A stretch of 64,000 bases of DNA from Ischnura elegans (GCF_921293095.1 NC_060259.1:25675812-25739811); one strand, 5' to 3'; positions 14,901-26,399 are shown, numbered from the stretch's first letter. The notes: generated by a model from the letters alone, not told the origin. Translations and numbers: made by a program.

Positions 14901-17900
14901 TACGACAGACTGCCTCTTCAACCATAGGGCAATCTGGTTCCACATCTATCACTACGCATGGTATAGATGACTCTGCATCACCAGGATAAACAATAGGCCT
15001 TTCAATGTGATGACCACTGGAATGAATTAAAATCCATCAAAAAACTACAGTGACAACTTTAATCAACTATGAACAAATTTCCTTTTGGTTAGTACATTAA
15101 TTTCTATTAAAATAAAATCATTATAGCACTTCAAAAATGCTTAACTCTTAGTTGAACTTCTTTAACTTTTCAATGATGTATATAAAGTAAACCTCAAAGA
15201 GCATAACCCAAAAGATGCTATTTAGCAAAGATGTGACCATAAGAATGCACCTAATTCCAACAGATTTGACAGATGGTTAACATTCATTACTTTATTCAAA
15301 GAATAAAAATATGAAGTTAAAATAGGCATAACAAATGACTTAAAACCACATACAGAGAACACAAAAACCAACTCTATGATGCCCTTCTTTTCAAAATCTA
15401 CAAACAAAAATATCAATCCATATGACTCTGTTCATGGTCCAATTTACCTTGCCTCAGGTGTGGCTGCTGGCTGCTTCTCTTCACCGCAACAGACTTTTTC
15501 AAGTCTCTCAACATCCTGGTTTGTTGCCTCAGGTTTTAATGGTGATTGGTGGCCCAATGCCTCTTCTGATGGTGAATTTAGAGCAGATGACTTTCCTGCA
15601 TCACTCACAGGAGAGCCTACACAGCCTTCTTTAGACATGTCTAATGAAACAGAAAAAAATCAATGTCACTGGGATTGAAATAATAACAAAAAGAAAATAG
15701 ACACAAAATTACGAAATTTTAAACTTGAAACTAAAACTCATAATGCTCAAAAGCATGCCTTCAGAACCTGAAGTCATTTGGTTCTAAACAGCATTAAAAA
15801 AGCAAGACACTGCACTTTATGACAGCACATAACCATTGCTCTACAACTGAAAAGGGTGAGGACCTGGTCCATTTCCCCTCTCAGGATTTTGCAGCTAACA
15901 CTTTCGATCTGATGCCTGGAGATTTACGGACTTCAAAAACTCCAAGCCTATGCCAATGCCCGTTGATTCTCCGTGGGTATCTTTTCACTGACAATGTAGC
16001 AGCTTTCCATAGATTTCACCGGCATTGGTTGGTAATATATATTCCTTAGTGCTTCTAATCCATGAAAAAAATTATGGAGAAGCACAATGTATGTTCCCGA
16101 GAATAAAATTCTCTTGTATGATGGTGCACTTGAATGTCTTAGTTCCTTCTTTCATCACGTCTCTGTAAGCAATGCTTTATGTGCTCATTATCCCTATGAC
16201 CATTTCTGTGAGGATTGTGTCAATTGCTGGAGCAAGTTTTAGTTCCCACTATCTATTCCTTAGCACATGCAGTCCATGAGAAAAATTAAGGAGTAGCAGA
16301 ATGTATGCTCCTTAGAATAAAATTGTCTTCTTTGATGGTGCACTCAATTTTCATATTTCCTACTTTCGTCACGTCTCAGCCAATTTCCTGCTGAGCATTC
16401 TGTGTGGATCATGCTAATTGCTGCTTTTCACTACACTCTTGGCTCTACATTCAGGATATAGATAGTTTTTCCATTTTTTCTATTCCACGACGGCTTCAGC
16501 AAGTATTCATTCACGAACTACTGGATGATTCCAGATCGGAATATGGCATTTCTGATGATGATCCAGACTTCAATCCGGCGGATGAAGGTTAGTTTTATTT
16601 AATTCCCCAATTTTCAGTGCCATATTTTATTGTTCTCCAAAATATTTTCTTATTTTACCACGATTGAAGTGAAGTAATAGGTTGTTTCATATATTTTCCA
16701 ATCAACTGATTGTGCTTTTGATACACAGGGAACTTTTTGAGCATTGTGGCATTTCTTTATTATTATTGATTTTCCGGGTGCAGTTTATCCGTGATGCCGA
16801 TTATGAGTGCATGTAAGAATTAGGTGGGTGGATGACTTCACACTCCTTTGATGTTTTCCATGATCTTTATAAAAAAATAAAATTAGGCGCAAAAGCACCG
16901 GGATATTTGCATTATAATGCAAAGCTACACTGGGATTACGATTTCCATTAGAATTCCCTTTGTAAAATGGATTTATTTTATTTACTTGCTGACAAGGATT
17001 GTTTCAAGTTTACTTGGATGTGTGCCATAGCATTGCAGACAACAATCAGCAGCAGGAAAAAACTCCTGATTAATTCAAAAGATTCTTCAATGGTTAACCA
17101 TTGGTAAATTAAGAGAAATGTTATCTATGGTCTTAAATTGCATATTTCATAGCATTAATGCACAATAATTTCTGTGGTCTTGCATGCCGTTGAATACAGT
17201 ACAAGGGAGCCAGAGATTTCGTTGCTCTTGGACATGTTTACGCCGTGACTCGTCTTGGTCAAAACGGATAGGAAGGGAATAGTAGAAGTGAATGCAGCTG
17301 GGAAAGTCGAAGTAGAGATAGAATTAGTCATACCCAGGCACTCGCCTGCATAGAAAATTTGCCAAAGCCCTGGTTATGGGAAACCAGGGCTTTGATTTCA
17401 CATGAGTTCCGTGATCTTGTTTCCCAAGTATTGTGGTGTGCAATTGTGCTCCGTGATCACAGATCCACGTCCCGTAGCAGTTGCATCCCGGGCAACTTGT
17501 GCGATACATGACTATGTGGTATGGTGACAGTGTAATTTACAAAGTTGCTCAGTGGTTTCGAAGCAATAGTACACACCACATTTCTGAATCTGATCTCACA
17601 GCCAGGAGTGCGTGGTTTTCGGAAACCAGGTATTGCAAGGAGCATTAAGAATACGAGTATAATCAAATTATTGCCACTAAAAAGATAATGGTCGAAAAAA
17701 GAAAGCTGTTAATGATTCCGGAAAGCTATCTAAAGTAAAAGGCAATGAGCATAAATAGCAATAGATTGTTTGTTTGCGTAAACTATGAAAATTACAAGAA
17801 ACTTAAGAGAAACTTTGGACTATTCGCATTTTCCAATTATTCGTGCCGTCTCTCCCCATCATTAGCCCGGACAATCGGGAGAGAGCTATACTTGGATGCC

Positions 17901-20900
17901 CCTGAGAAGATGCAACCTGCATACCGCATCCTTACAACAAATCTCCCCTACGGAGAAGTCGTGGTTTTTTCCAGTCCCAACAAATTCGTTGTACGGAGGT
18001 TTAAAAGTATCAAATAATTATACATTGAAATGGTAATTTTAAAAATCCCGTTATCAAAATCAAACTCAAAATTATTTATAGAAATTTCTCAGTTCTGACA
18101 ATTCTAAAATGATTTCCAGACTTCCAAGTTTTCAAGGATCAGTGGACACCCAGACAGTAACATCAAATGTTGACTCTATTACCTTCCTGGGGTGATGTGC
18201 AACCTTGCATTGGTAAACTTGATGGAACTTCAGGCCTTTCTCTTGGTGGAGGCTCTGCTGATGAAACTTTTCCACCTTCTTCCAATCTTGGGCTTGCTTT
18301 TGGGGGTGACTTCCCTTTGAAAGAATGCTTTGAACTTCTTGATTTCCTCTTGCCCCTAGATGAATCCATTACACCAGCTCTCATTTTTAACTTCTATAAC
18401 CAAAGAATAATAGTAGATAAGAACATATATGCGCCAGTCTCACTACAAAAGAATTTCCTTATTTGTATGATACCTACATATTTATTCGCCAAACAAACTA
18501 GAGCATGGACTCTGATGAAATGTAAAATAAGAATTAACTGATATAGCAAAGAATGATGTAACAATGCCAAGGAAATGCATAATTACCACACGGCAAAGAC
18601 ACTAAGACACAAATAGCCATCCTGAGACAGAGTATGTATACATATGTATTAAAATTTGATGTTACATGAAAAATCATTTTCACGAGCTAAAAATACTAAC
18701 CTTGATGTGAACAGGGTTTTGAAGATCTTCAGAAAATGAAGGCAAACGCAAAAACAATAGCTGCACCATATCCTTCAAGCAATGTTCGGCCGTTTTTCTC
18801 AGAAGCTCTGTAAAGCAAAAGGAAACTCCATCAAAGAAACTTCAGCAGCACAAATAAATACAGGGGAAGCTCACTTTAGTGAGTACTACAAACAGCAAAA
18901 ATCACATTAAACAAGTCATTGGCAGTGTACCACAAAAAGGCCAATGACTAACATGTAAATAAATATAGATATAGCAAGGCCAAGAAGCCCCTCTCACTGC
19001 ATGCACTTAGTATTACAAAGTATATCTATCCAGAGCAGTGCACAACAAGTGAACTTGAAAGTAAATGGGGGTTATGGATTTTATTGGTGATGTCGGAAAT
19101 ATAACTGAAAATACGTGTATGATGTTTATTTGACAGACAGTACTAGTCTAACAAGGAGACGTCACGAGAGTGATATTCGGGATCTGAATGTCAACGTTAT
19201 TTACTGAAACTACACACATAATGTAGAAAAAGTGTTACGACTTTCTTCTATATAGACCTGGGTTCGAGAGATTTGCATGTAAAGATTTCCATGACTTCCC
19301 TTGAGTAATTGCTCTGCCTCAACATCCACAGTGGCTGGGTGGTTAAAGGCACTCCTCTAGTATCTGTCATAGAGTGCGCCGTGGGTTCCAGCCCAAGCAT
19401 AGAAGTTTTTTTCCTCTCTTATAACTTTAGAAATCACAGTTAAAACTCATCCATATTTGTTTAATTCAGTTACATGGCGATTTTTTTAATTTTAATATTA
19501 GTTTATGGATTTTAAATGGAACTCCGAATTGTGCCTTACCCCACAAATTTAAGTGCGTATATAATTACACGTACTTTTTCCTTGTCATCAATCCGTTCTG
19601 CTCCTTTGATAATTCTGTTTTTGTCATCAATGAAAGTAAATGAAACTACAGAAGCATCCCACATAATACCCATCTTGGACAGTACCAGACCCACATCATC
19701 ACGTCACTGCACATGTGCCACACAGCCTTTGAGCGTGGATTTGTAAATATGTGTCAATAATTATTTTGAGATATTTCATTTGTTATATTAAATGAAAATA
19801 CACAAACTGACACAAATGCAAATCTAATTCATCTGTGAATTAGCACCACCACAAAATAAGAGCAGTAATTAAAGGTGAATATGATAATTGAGGAGTTTCA
19901 TCCTCCGACTTTAGATTTAATGATTAACCACTATAACAAAAGATTTTACAGGGATTAAAACATGCAAAGATTAAAAGAATTGAATACAGCAATCAATTCA
20001 TAATTTAGTTAATTAACACATAAGGTGAAAAAAGTAAGATTTATAATCATAATGAACCTTTTTATACAACAAAACATAAATAGAACGCTATCATTAGCTT
20101 CTGAGAAGCTCTCTAACCCACCTCCCAAGTATTATGTCCGACTTACCTGATAGTCGATCCTCAAAACAGAATCTGAAACAGCTCAATAATATTTCTGTCA
20201 CACTTTCATTGGACAGCATCACTCCTACCGGTGATAGCATTAATGTCCGCAGCAGCTAGAAGAAAATATTGTAACATAAATATTAGTGAACAAGTAAGTC
20301 AAAACTAATGAGAAATATGAATGATCAATATTCCTCTACATATGTTTACATACACACAAGTAACTGCACAAAATTCTGCTCATACACAAATCGTATGCAA
20401 ATGAAGCACAAAAAATTAATATTAAATATACCTCACCAGTGGTAGTAAATATGCCCACAAAGAAAAAGAGTACACCCCATGGAGACATAGATACCATAAA
20501 TACCAGATACCCCATAGATACCAGACAGAGAGTAAATGTTCTGAGTGGTGACTGAAATTTTGGCACAAAAGGCTAAAAAGAACTGTGACGGAACAGAAAA
20601 AAGTTTTCTCAATGCTTTCAACAGACTAATCAGGAAAGAAAAAACATCTTTTTCTCAATAGTACATAGGGTGAAAACAATTTAAATGAATTTCTCACTAG
20701 CAAAACCTCCCTTTTAATGATTTATGAAGAACCAAATCAGCCACTATGAGTGACTTCACCTCTTTGATTTATTACGCCCCCATATTATTAGCTGGGATAC
20801 CCCAAAATTTCCCCATCCTTCCTCTGGAAAGTATTCAGAATGAATTCATTCCAGTATTTAAGTACACATCTCCAGTCGATTATCTCTAACCCTGAAAAGT

Positions 20901-23900
20901 ACATGCGCAATCAGGCATTCTTTGGCAATCCTGCTTTTGATATGCTGTACAACTTGTGGCAATGCTCAGATGTGTGAAAGCAAGTCTTTAGGTCACAACA
21001 GAGAAACTCTTGGGATAAGGTGGAATTTGGAAGTGAAATTGCATATAAACGCATTGTAAAGTGAGTTTGTCAGTCAAAAATTTAGCCAATAACTATGTCA
21101 TTATCCTAACTGGAGCTCATGTGTAGACTTCACGATATGGAGGTTTAGTAGCAACAGAGTTTTGTCATAGGATGTTTTCCTCTTTCCATTGCACATAGGC
21201 ATGGCTTGAGACCCATGCCTTCCAAATAAAAAGGTTTTTGTAAAATTTTGCCACATGGAGGTTTGTTATAGAGGGGTTTCATTGAAACAAGTCCATCAAG
21301 ACAGCAAAATTCTAATTTCGCTGCACAAGGACACCAGGGATGCTATTAATGGGAACAAAGCACTGTTTGAAAAATTCAATTGCATAAATTACCTGCAAAA
21401 TCTTCATGAGCACGACAGAATCATGTACTGGATCTGTTCCAACAAAACGGGCATGTATCACTGCATCAGCAATATTCTCTACCGTTGCAGCGACTGATGG
21501 GCTATTTGGTGCTGCAAATAAGAGATATTATCACAAAACTGAATGGCCCCCACAAGTAGAGGATTGATAATACCAATAAATTTAATACCATAAGAATATG
21601 AAAATACTATATTAATATTTTTAAATATATTTTCAATGAACAGTGATAAAAGTTTTGATATCATTAATAATCCTTCAAAGAAAATGGACCCCAACAGTGA
21701 TAAAGTTACTTTTTCTGTGAGCAGGCACAAGAAATAGAGTGGAAAAAATCACAAATATAAAATTGCAAGGTGTATCGAAAGAAGATTAGGCCTGAAGATT
21801 TTGTGCAAACAGTTCTAATTTCAATTTCATTTTTAACTCCTAATTTAAATATTAGCAGCGACAGCTAATCTTACAAGTGTGGAGAACGTGATGATTTTCA
21901 AAAAACTACTTGCCATTAACTTCATTAACAATTTTCGATGAGTCCACATGGCTCAAATGGAGAGAGGCCATTCAGGCAAGGGGATTTGCAGCGGGGGTCG
22001 CCTGCCTAACAACCAGCTTGAGAATGTATTGCAGGGTGGCCCTTCACTCCTTCATGGAACCACTTTTATATCAAATGTCAAAGAACGTCTACTTGGGCAT
22101 GAAGCAACTACTATCCTGGGCTTGAAGCGACTGGCTATTTCACTCGTAGATTTTCAAAAAATGACATACTTCTGATTGGAAAAGAGTGCTTTCAGCTGGG
22201 AAAACAGCATCTGAAGAAATATTTAAAACAAAATTTTGATTCCCACAGCTGCAAAATGAGTGCATGTGGATAAAAGACGTCGGTAGAATTCCACTTTGTG
22301 ACGTGTGTAGCTCAATGAATGAAAAAGTAGGCAGTCTTATTTCAAGGAGGAAAATAAAAACCGTATTTTCTGGTTGGTCAGAAACCACCTGTAGATTAGG
22401 AGGCCAAGGTGATAAAATTTAGACAGTTTTCGAAGTAGAAGAAATGCATGTGGGTAATATGGATAATGTCCCAGTAAGTTTTGACCTTCCAACTGCAAGG
22501 ACTGTGAATCTTAAAGGTGCAAAGGAAGTGTCCATTACTACAACAGGACATGAAAAGTCAAATTTTACAGTTGTATTGTGCATAAAGTTAGATGGTTCCA
22601 AGCAATCTCCTATGGTGATATTTTAGAGGAAAACCATTCCAAAGAGGCGTTTTTTGAAAGACCTTATTGTTACTGCAAATGAAAAAGGATGGATAAATAA
22701 AGAAATGATGAAGAACTGGTGTGACAATGTTTGGAAAAAATGTAAACATGCTTTCTTCAGCCCCAAATCTGTTTTAATTATGAATGCATGTCGAGCCCAT
22801 CTAGTGCCAAAAGTAAAGAAATTGGTCAAAAAATACTCTAAGGTTGTAATTATACCTGGTGGACTGACGAAGAAACTTCAACCCCTTGATTTAACGGTGA
22901 AAAAATCCTTCAAATCAAAACTTTGAGCTAAGTGGGAGGAATGGATGCTTGCAGGTGTCCATGAATATACAAACTCTGGGAAGATGAAGCGACCATCTTA
23001 TGAAGAAATATGCAAATGGATATCGAAAAGCTGGAATTCTATGACAGTAACTTGTGTCCACAGAAGTTTTCATAAATCATTTGGGGATTTGCAGGTTACA
23101 GAAGCAACAGACTCTGAAAATGATGAAGCTACTGAGGAAAGCAAAGTTACTAATCTTCCGGTGGAAATACTGCAAACTTTGAATTCGCTCCACTGTGACT
23201 CGGGAGATGGATTTTATCGTTTCGACTAAGATTTATTTTTGCAAGTTAGATAGAAGATTTATGTTTGCAACTTATAATGTGTTTCCTTTTTTATGCTCTC
23301 CTCCTTTGTGTTATGCAGACAATGTATTTTTAACCACTGTAATGTTTTGCAATATTTACTCTTATTTTGAAATTAATTATACAATTACATTAACATTTAC
23401 AATATTTTGGTTATAATAAAATTGCCCATGTGAGTATATACTCTGAAACGTCTGCGATATATGACGGGAATTGTTTAGCCATTTGTTTCCGAGTTCAATA
23501 TTCAATTAAACTATATTTTCCTAGATTAAACAAGATACTGTTGTATATCACGCACAATTATTTTTCTGAATTTTTTTACAGATAACACGCAGCTCATCTA
23601 CCAGGAAATACGGTAATTATCATGTGCCGCATATTTTTCAAAAAACTGTAGATCTAAGAGGTTTATTTGCTACCTGAGCTGATAAGAGTGCCGATTATAA
23701 TAATGTAGGCAACCTAGAAACATAATGATGGATATTATGTTAGGCTTGGTTCCAAATGTCTTTGGGGCTGTCAATGGGAAATGCTAAGTTTGCAAACATA
23801 GCTAGAAGACTCATGGAGTTAACACAATGGACTTATGAGAGACACTTAATTCTCAAGGCTGTAGGCCAAGCATGTTGTCATGGGATTGGTTATGGTGAGC

Positions 23901-25235
23901 TGAGAAACTCTCTCTCAACTCACCCCCACTTTCTCTAGCTTTACCCATAAAGATATTTGGAACTGATTACAGATGATCACAACCAGACTAACATTTTAAC
24001 GAATTGGACACTACTTTAGATAAAAACTGTAACTCCAGTAAGGACATAAGTAAGTGAATAGCAAGACCAAGGAGCTGTTCAAGGAAAAGAGGATTCATGA
24101 GACGTACCGTATTTCTCCGAATATAGTCCCCCTCTAAATACAGTCCCCCCCCCCCCCCTAATTTTACGGCTTCAGTTTAGGGAAAATTATAAAAATTGCA
24201 TTTGAATATAGTCCTCCCTTAACTTTTACCACGGGCGTTATTGGAAAAAAAGGGGGGACTATTTTCAGATAAATACGGTATTTGGCCAACCAAAGGAACA
24301 TGGGAATATAGTTATGCAAAGTGCAGAAAAGTTGATGATGATAAAGGACGATGAGGATAGGCTCAAGAATAGGAGCACTCTCTGGAGGTAAGTATTTCAT
24401 CAATCAACTTTTTTTATGCCTTACAGAGCAGCCACAATCTAGCCATCAGTGTGTGCCAAAATTCTTGTTTGATACCTTCTCAGCAATTAGGTGTGGCTAT
24501 TTGCTTCCTAACACCAAGGGCAACAACCAACTCTGATCATGTAGGTACATGCATAATGTTCTTGCCATCGTACATCTGCACATCCATAAAGGGTTGCAGC
24601 TGATGTCAGGTTCAAGTTCAGGAATGATTTATTACCTCATTCTCCAAAGTTAAAGACTGATCACGTTCAGCTGATACAACCATTGGGAGACCAGTCACTC
24701 CCTGACTCACTAGTCTTATACTTCCATGTGCAAAAACTCGTATGTTCCCTAACCAGAGATGCATACAGCTGAACATTTTCACTGACTTGTGTCGACTGAC
24801 CAAGACCGATGTACTAAATACGACCTACATAATACAACCTATTGAGTCATACCAATAAGTCCGTATGAAATAAATTTGTCCACCGATGCCAGAGCTGCAC
24901 AAGTCACAGGACCAGTTGTTTCCTCAGAACGGATAACTTCCAAAAATGGGCCAAGAAAATGGTTTGGTTCCAATTCCATCAAATCGCCAACATGGCTTAG
25001 AACATCCTTGAGCTCATGAAAACTTTTAACTAAGGAATCTTGCTCTTCATCCTTCATAAAAAAAGATATTTTTAGACATCATTTTAGTAAACATACGTAA
25101 AAATTAAAAAACTCACTCCCATTTGGAAAATACCTGATGAGAGTGTGCAGGCCATCTTGCTCCTCTTTTCATTGTAGTCAATAGGAGAGACATCTCTCCC
25201 ATCACTACGTACACTCCATTCCCTGGGTAAGGCAT
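596..25235 (-). CDS. garz: GBF1/gartenzwerg-type large Arf guanine nucleotide exchange factor (18 exons, 3' end outside window)
   Basis: By family it loads Arf1 with GTP on cis-Golgi and ER-Golgi membranes, driving COPI coat recruitment. The exons, in transcript order, are 25134-25235, 24853-25051, 21393-21511, 20147-20255, 18701-18807, 18183-18393, 15448-15640, 14757-15016, 10689-11653, 9009-9157, 8063-8186, 6026-6234, 5705-5941, 4732-4831, 4468-4644, 1726-1843, 794-936 and 596-702. Every junction is GT-AG and phases agree throughout, giving 1,209 codons plus 2 nt. Domain order is DCB (1-212), a low-complexity linker (213-470), HUS (471-690, HUS box NYDCD at 640-644), Sec7 (about 731-925) and HDS1 (about 926 onward). 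The start at 25235 puts YVVMGEM and KRGARW near the N terminus, as in GBF1. Vertebrate GBF1 has roughly 1,860 residues, so about a third is missing beyond position 1. There are no frameshifts or stops, so the gene looks functional. Family assignment is secure; the symbol follows the fly orthologue. Confidence 0.95.
2438..4101. mobile_element. 1.66-kb non-autonomous pogo/Tc1-like element with motif-repeat ends
   Basis: The element sits in the garz intron between exons at 1726-1843 and 4468-4644. Its left end CAGTGGAACCTCGATCTGTC and the complement of its right end, CAGTGGAACCCCGATTTATC, form imperfect terminal inverted repeats, each flanked by TA (2436-2437 and 4102-4103), as for Tc1/mariner/pogo insertions. 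Both subterminal zones carry repeats of a unit close to ACGATGAATGCGGGAAA: about two copies at 2489-2515 and about seven between 3908 and 4085. No transposase reading frame is present. The same 13-bp start, CAGTGGAACCTCG, recurs at 12341. Confidence 0.8.
5339..5612 (-). repeat. tRNA-derived SINE
   Basis: On the minus strand a tRNA-like head has an A box (TGGTGTGGTGGTTAGTG) and a B box (GGGTTCAAATCC) about 30 bp apart, followed by an unrelated 200-bp body that runs down to about 5339. The anticodon arm does not fold well, so this is a SINE rather than a tRNA gene. It lies in the garz intron between the exons at 4732-4831 and 5705-5941. Confidence 0.65.
6026..9157 (-). CDS. garz: garz exons 10-12: catalytic Sec7 domain
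   Basis: Exons 9009-9157, 8063-8186 and 6026-6234 encode residues 756 to about 916. Exon 10 holds [13 protein letters not shown] and [18 protein letters not shown]; exon 11 holds [20 protein letters not shown]; exon 12 holds [21 protein letters not shown] and [12 protein letters not shown]. The nucleotide-exchange 'glutamic finger' is E830 in FRLPGE, corresponding to E794 of human GBF1. M868 in YAVIML matches the human residue (M832) whose change to Leu confers brefeldin A resistance, so this enzyme is predicted to be brefeldin-sensitive. All catalytic landmarks are intact. Confidence 0.95.
6235..8062. other. garz intron, no recognisable feature
   Basis: AT-rich sequence with only short chance reading frames, such as those near 6974-7228 and 7319-7654, which lack splice context and show no family resemblance. 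I see no repeat ends. Confidence 0.4.
9565..9690 (+). repeat. tRNA-derived SINE fragment
   Basis: GGTGGCTAGTGTGTTGGC resembles an A box and GGGTTCAAATC a B box, about 30 bp apart, followed by AT-rich sequence. It resembles the head of the SINE at 5339-5612 but is in the opposite orientation. It lies in the garz intron between exons 9 and 10. Confidence 0.5.
10361..10500. repeat. Fold-back repeat with about 53-bp arms
   Basis: The left arm 10365-10417 (GATACCTCCACTGCATAAAC...) is the near-perfect complement of the right arm 10445-10497 (...GTTTATGCAGTGGAGATATC), separated by 27 bp. Similarity fades outward to 10361 and 10500. It looks like a small fold-back MITE. It lies about 190 bp from the donor of garz exon 9, so the nascent transcript would carry a long hairpin there. 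Confidence 0.8.
10689..11653 (-). CDS. garz: garz exon 9: HUS domain and start of Sec7
   Basis: This single 965-bp exon is the longest of the gene and encodes residues 434-755. After an acidic linker come [71 protein letters not shown] and the HUS box [15 protein letters not shown], then [15 protein letters not shown], which leads into the Sec7 fold. The acceptor at 11654-11655 (TATCCAG/AGG) and donor at 10687-10688 (CAG/GTTGGT) keep phase. An uninterrupted reading frame extends past the donor to 10569, but that tail is intronic because GBF1 continues directly into exon 10. Confidence 0.95.
11654..14756. other. garz intron with a pogo-like terminus
   Basis: This 3.1-kb intron holds the terminus at 12341 described separately and otherwise AT-rich sequence. 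No exon was needed here, because the phases of the exons at 14757-15016 and 10689-11653 match directly. Confidence 0.5.
12341..12500 (+). mobile_element. Left terminus of a pogo-like element
   Basis: TA is followed by CAGTGGAACCTCGTTAAAGC. The first 13 bp are identical to the left end of the element at 2438. A matching right terminus (GGTTCCACTG) was not found downstream, so the right end is lost or diverged; the end coordinate is approximate. Confidence 0.5.
14757..18393 (-). CDS. garz: garz exons 6-8: DCB-HUS linker
   Basis: Residues 213 to about 433 come from exons 18183-18393, 15448-15640 and 14757-15016. Exon 6 opens with KLKMRAG, which is conserved in GBF1, then becomes basic and serine/proline-rich ([24 protein letters not shown]). 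Exons 7 and 8 are acidic, Ser/Pro-rich and poorly conserved, so they were called from splice sites and phase continuity (phases 1, 2 and 1) rather than from sequence similarity. The region is likely disordered. Alternative splicing here cannot be excluded. Confidence 0.8.
16041..16385 (+). repeat. Diverged tandem duplication, period about 213 bp
   Basis: Two copies begin with ATTCCTTAG at 16041 and 16254. Both contain a CCATGAGAAAAATTA-like string, AATGTATGYTCC, AGAATAAAATT, GATGGTGCACT and CGTCACGTCTC-like blocks in the same order. The copies have many substitutions, so the duplication is old. It is in the garz intron between exons 6 and 7. Confidence 0.6.
17363..17394. repeat. Perfect 13-bp hairpin
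   Basis: CAAAGCCCTGGTT at 17363-17375 is followed by a 6-nt loop and its exact complement AACCAGGGCTTTG at 17382-17394. It is in the garz intron between exons 6 and 7 and not near a splice site. The role is unknown. Confidence 0.7.
18701..25235 (-). CDS. garz: garz exons 1-5: N-terminal DCB (dimerisation) domain
   Basis: The five exons encode residues 1-212. Recognisable GBF1 blocks are [15 protein letters not shown] with FISYGL in exon 2 (24853-25051), ENIADAV and HARFVGTDP in exon 3 (21393-21511), [13 protein letters not shown] with CFRFCFE in exon 4 (20147-20255) and [19 protein letters not shown] in exon 5 (18701-18807). In the family this domain dimerises and contacts HUS. Exon 1 ends CAG/GTATTT and exon 2 begins after ATGAAG. 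A possible acceptor at 25248-25249 just upstream of the start (CTCTCGCAG) suggests that the 5' leader is split, with a non-coding exon farther up near 26,200; this is inference. Confidence 0.93.
19327..19400 (+). repeat. tRNA-like sequence, probably a SINE head
   Basis: TGGCTGGGTGGTTAAAGGC fits an A box plus D arm, and GGGTTCCAGCCC fits a T arm. The seven bases before the A box do not pair with those after the T arm, so no acceptor stem forms and it is not a functional tRNA gene. Confidence 0.45.
22361..23613 (+). mobile_element. Internally deleted pogo/Tigger-type DNA transposon
   Basis: The left end CCGTATTTTCTGGT at 22361 matches the complement of the right end, CCGTATTTCCTGGT, at 13 of 14 positions. 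TA follows the right end at 23614-23615; the left TA is degraded. At 1,253 bp the element holds only the catalytic part of a transposase (22444-23229), with no room for the usual N-terminal DNA-binding domain. It lies in the garz intron between exons 2 and 3, on the opposite strand to the gene. Confidence 0.75.
22444..23229 (+). pseudogene. Broken pogo/Tigger transposase (DDE domain only)
   Basis: The frame reads [34 protein letters not shown], the [11 protein letters not shown] block, AHLVPKVKK and [18 protein letters not shown], which is the characteristic order of pogo/jerky-family DDE transposases. Two stops interrupt it (TAG at 22624-22626 and TGA at 22924-22926). The second catalytic position, normally Asp before the RAHL motif, is Asn (IMNACRAHL). 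The N-terminal CENP-B-like helix-turn-helix region is absent. It is dead by three independent criteria. Confidence 0.85.
24107..24278. mobile_element. 172-bp MITE with CCGTATTT ends
   Basis: The left end CCGTATTTCTCCGAATATAG and the complement of the right end, CCGTATTTATCTGAAAATAG, form inverted repeats that continue into C-runs. TA flanks both sides (24105-24106 and 24279-24280). A C14-like run lies at about 24145-24158. It shares CCGTATTT with the pogo/Tigger element 500 bp away and may be mobilised by the same transposase family; that link is inference. Confidence 0.75.
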
Positions 25236-26280
25236 TTTTCTATGTGGCTGCGAGAGACATTAAAGAAGACATACCATGAATTACATCAGCTCTACTAACA
25301 TGCCATTAAAAGGGAATGAAGGCTCAATACACAAACTGATTATAGCGACACTTTAGATTAGAGGTTGTAACATCGAGGAGACATGGGCTTTGTAATTCTC
25401 TAGCGGGTGAAATAGCCCAGTGTTCAGAATTCCATAACGGTCATAGGGATAGAGTTATGAAAACATAGAGGGATATAAATGAGGAGTAGACAGACTTTAT
25501 TGAGTTGTCTCATTTGTCTGATGCAATATTGTCTTCGGTGACAGAGTTCAACATACGTGTGTAATCATGTTGACTAACAAAGTCATAGTGCCTTACTTAA
25601 CCAGAAGCCACAGTGTGGTTGACAAGTGCACACAAAATAGGTTCAACTTATGGCTTGTTACCTTCAAGAGCTGTAGGCTAACTTATTTACGAAGATATGG
25701 CGTTTAGAATGCAAAACATATGGAGGGCAGAAGAAGGCTAATCGTAACAGTTTAAATACGATTTTGAAAGCACATACCTGCACCGTATTCAAATGAAAAG
25801 AACACTATACGTCTTCATCATTATTAGAACTTATTCAACGAAACTGTCATCACAACGGCATTATTACCGATGAGGAGAAGCAGAAACTACAGACCACAAC
25901 AATTCAGTGCCATGCGAATAATGAATCCACTTCTGATGACGAGTAAATTATAATGACATGGCTGCGAGCTCGGTGTAAAATTAGCATCCGGGCACTTTCA
26001 ATACTTTTGAATACAAAAAATACTTATTATTGCACTTAAAGTCAAAATTTTGCCAACAAAGCCACAACAAAATTTCAATAATTCCAACAGTACGACCTAT
26101 CGCAGGTCGATACTCTCGATTGTAACTATACGGTCGATACAATCGAAAGTTGCGAGTACGATAGTTCCGGTTGCGAGATATCGCTCTTATCGCAAAGCAA
26201 TCTACCCACCGCCAGTTTAAATTTGCTCTACTTACACACATACGAAAGTATAGAGAATTCCTCCACGAGGAAGGCATTCA
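25236..26280 (-). promoter_or_regulatory. Candidate garz 5' region with a cluster of TATCG/TCGATA motifs
   Basis: Between about 26,095 and 26,205 the motifs CTATCGC, GTCGATA, CTCGATTGTA, GTCGATACAATCG, CGATAG and ATATCGC recur, several in inverted pairs such as CGATTGTA with TACAATCG. TCGATA resembles the core of the DRE promoter element of insect housekeeping genes. A good donor sequence on the minus strand (GTGT/GTAAGT, about 26,230) could end a non-coding first exon. No TATA box is evident. Start-site mapping would be needed to place the promoter. Confidence 0.35.
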
Positions 26281-26399
26281 GGTACTTTTTGGAAACCATA
26301 TTTGAGCAAATTTATTATGAAGGTTTCAGGAATTTTAGTGAATCTCATTATTGGTTTGCATAAGCTGCTTGTATTTTCATCATGGCGATGGTGAAGTTT

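Noticed and set aside
18167-18541. 124-codon plus-strand frame
   Set aside because: Antisense shadow of garz exon 6.
19327-19400. Possible functional tRNA gene
   Set aside because: A- and B-box-like motifs exist, but the acceptor stem does not pair.
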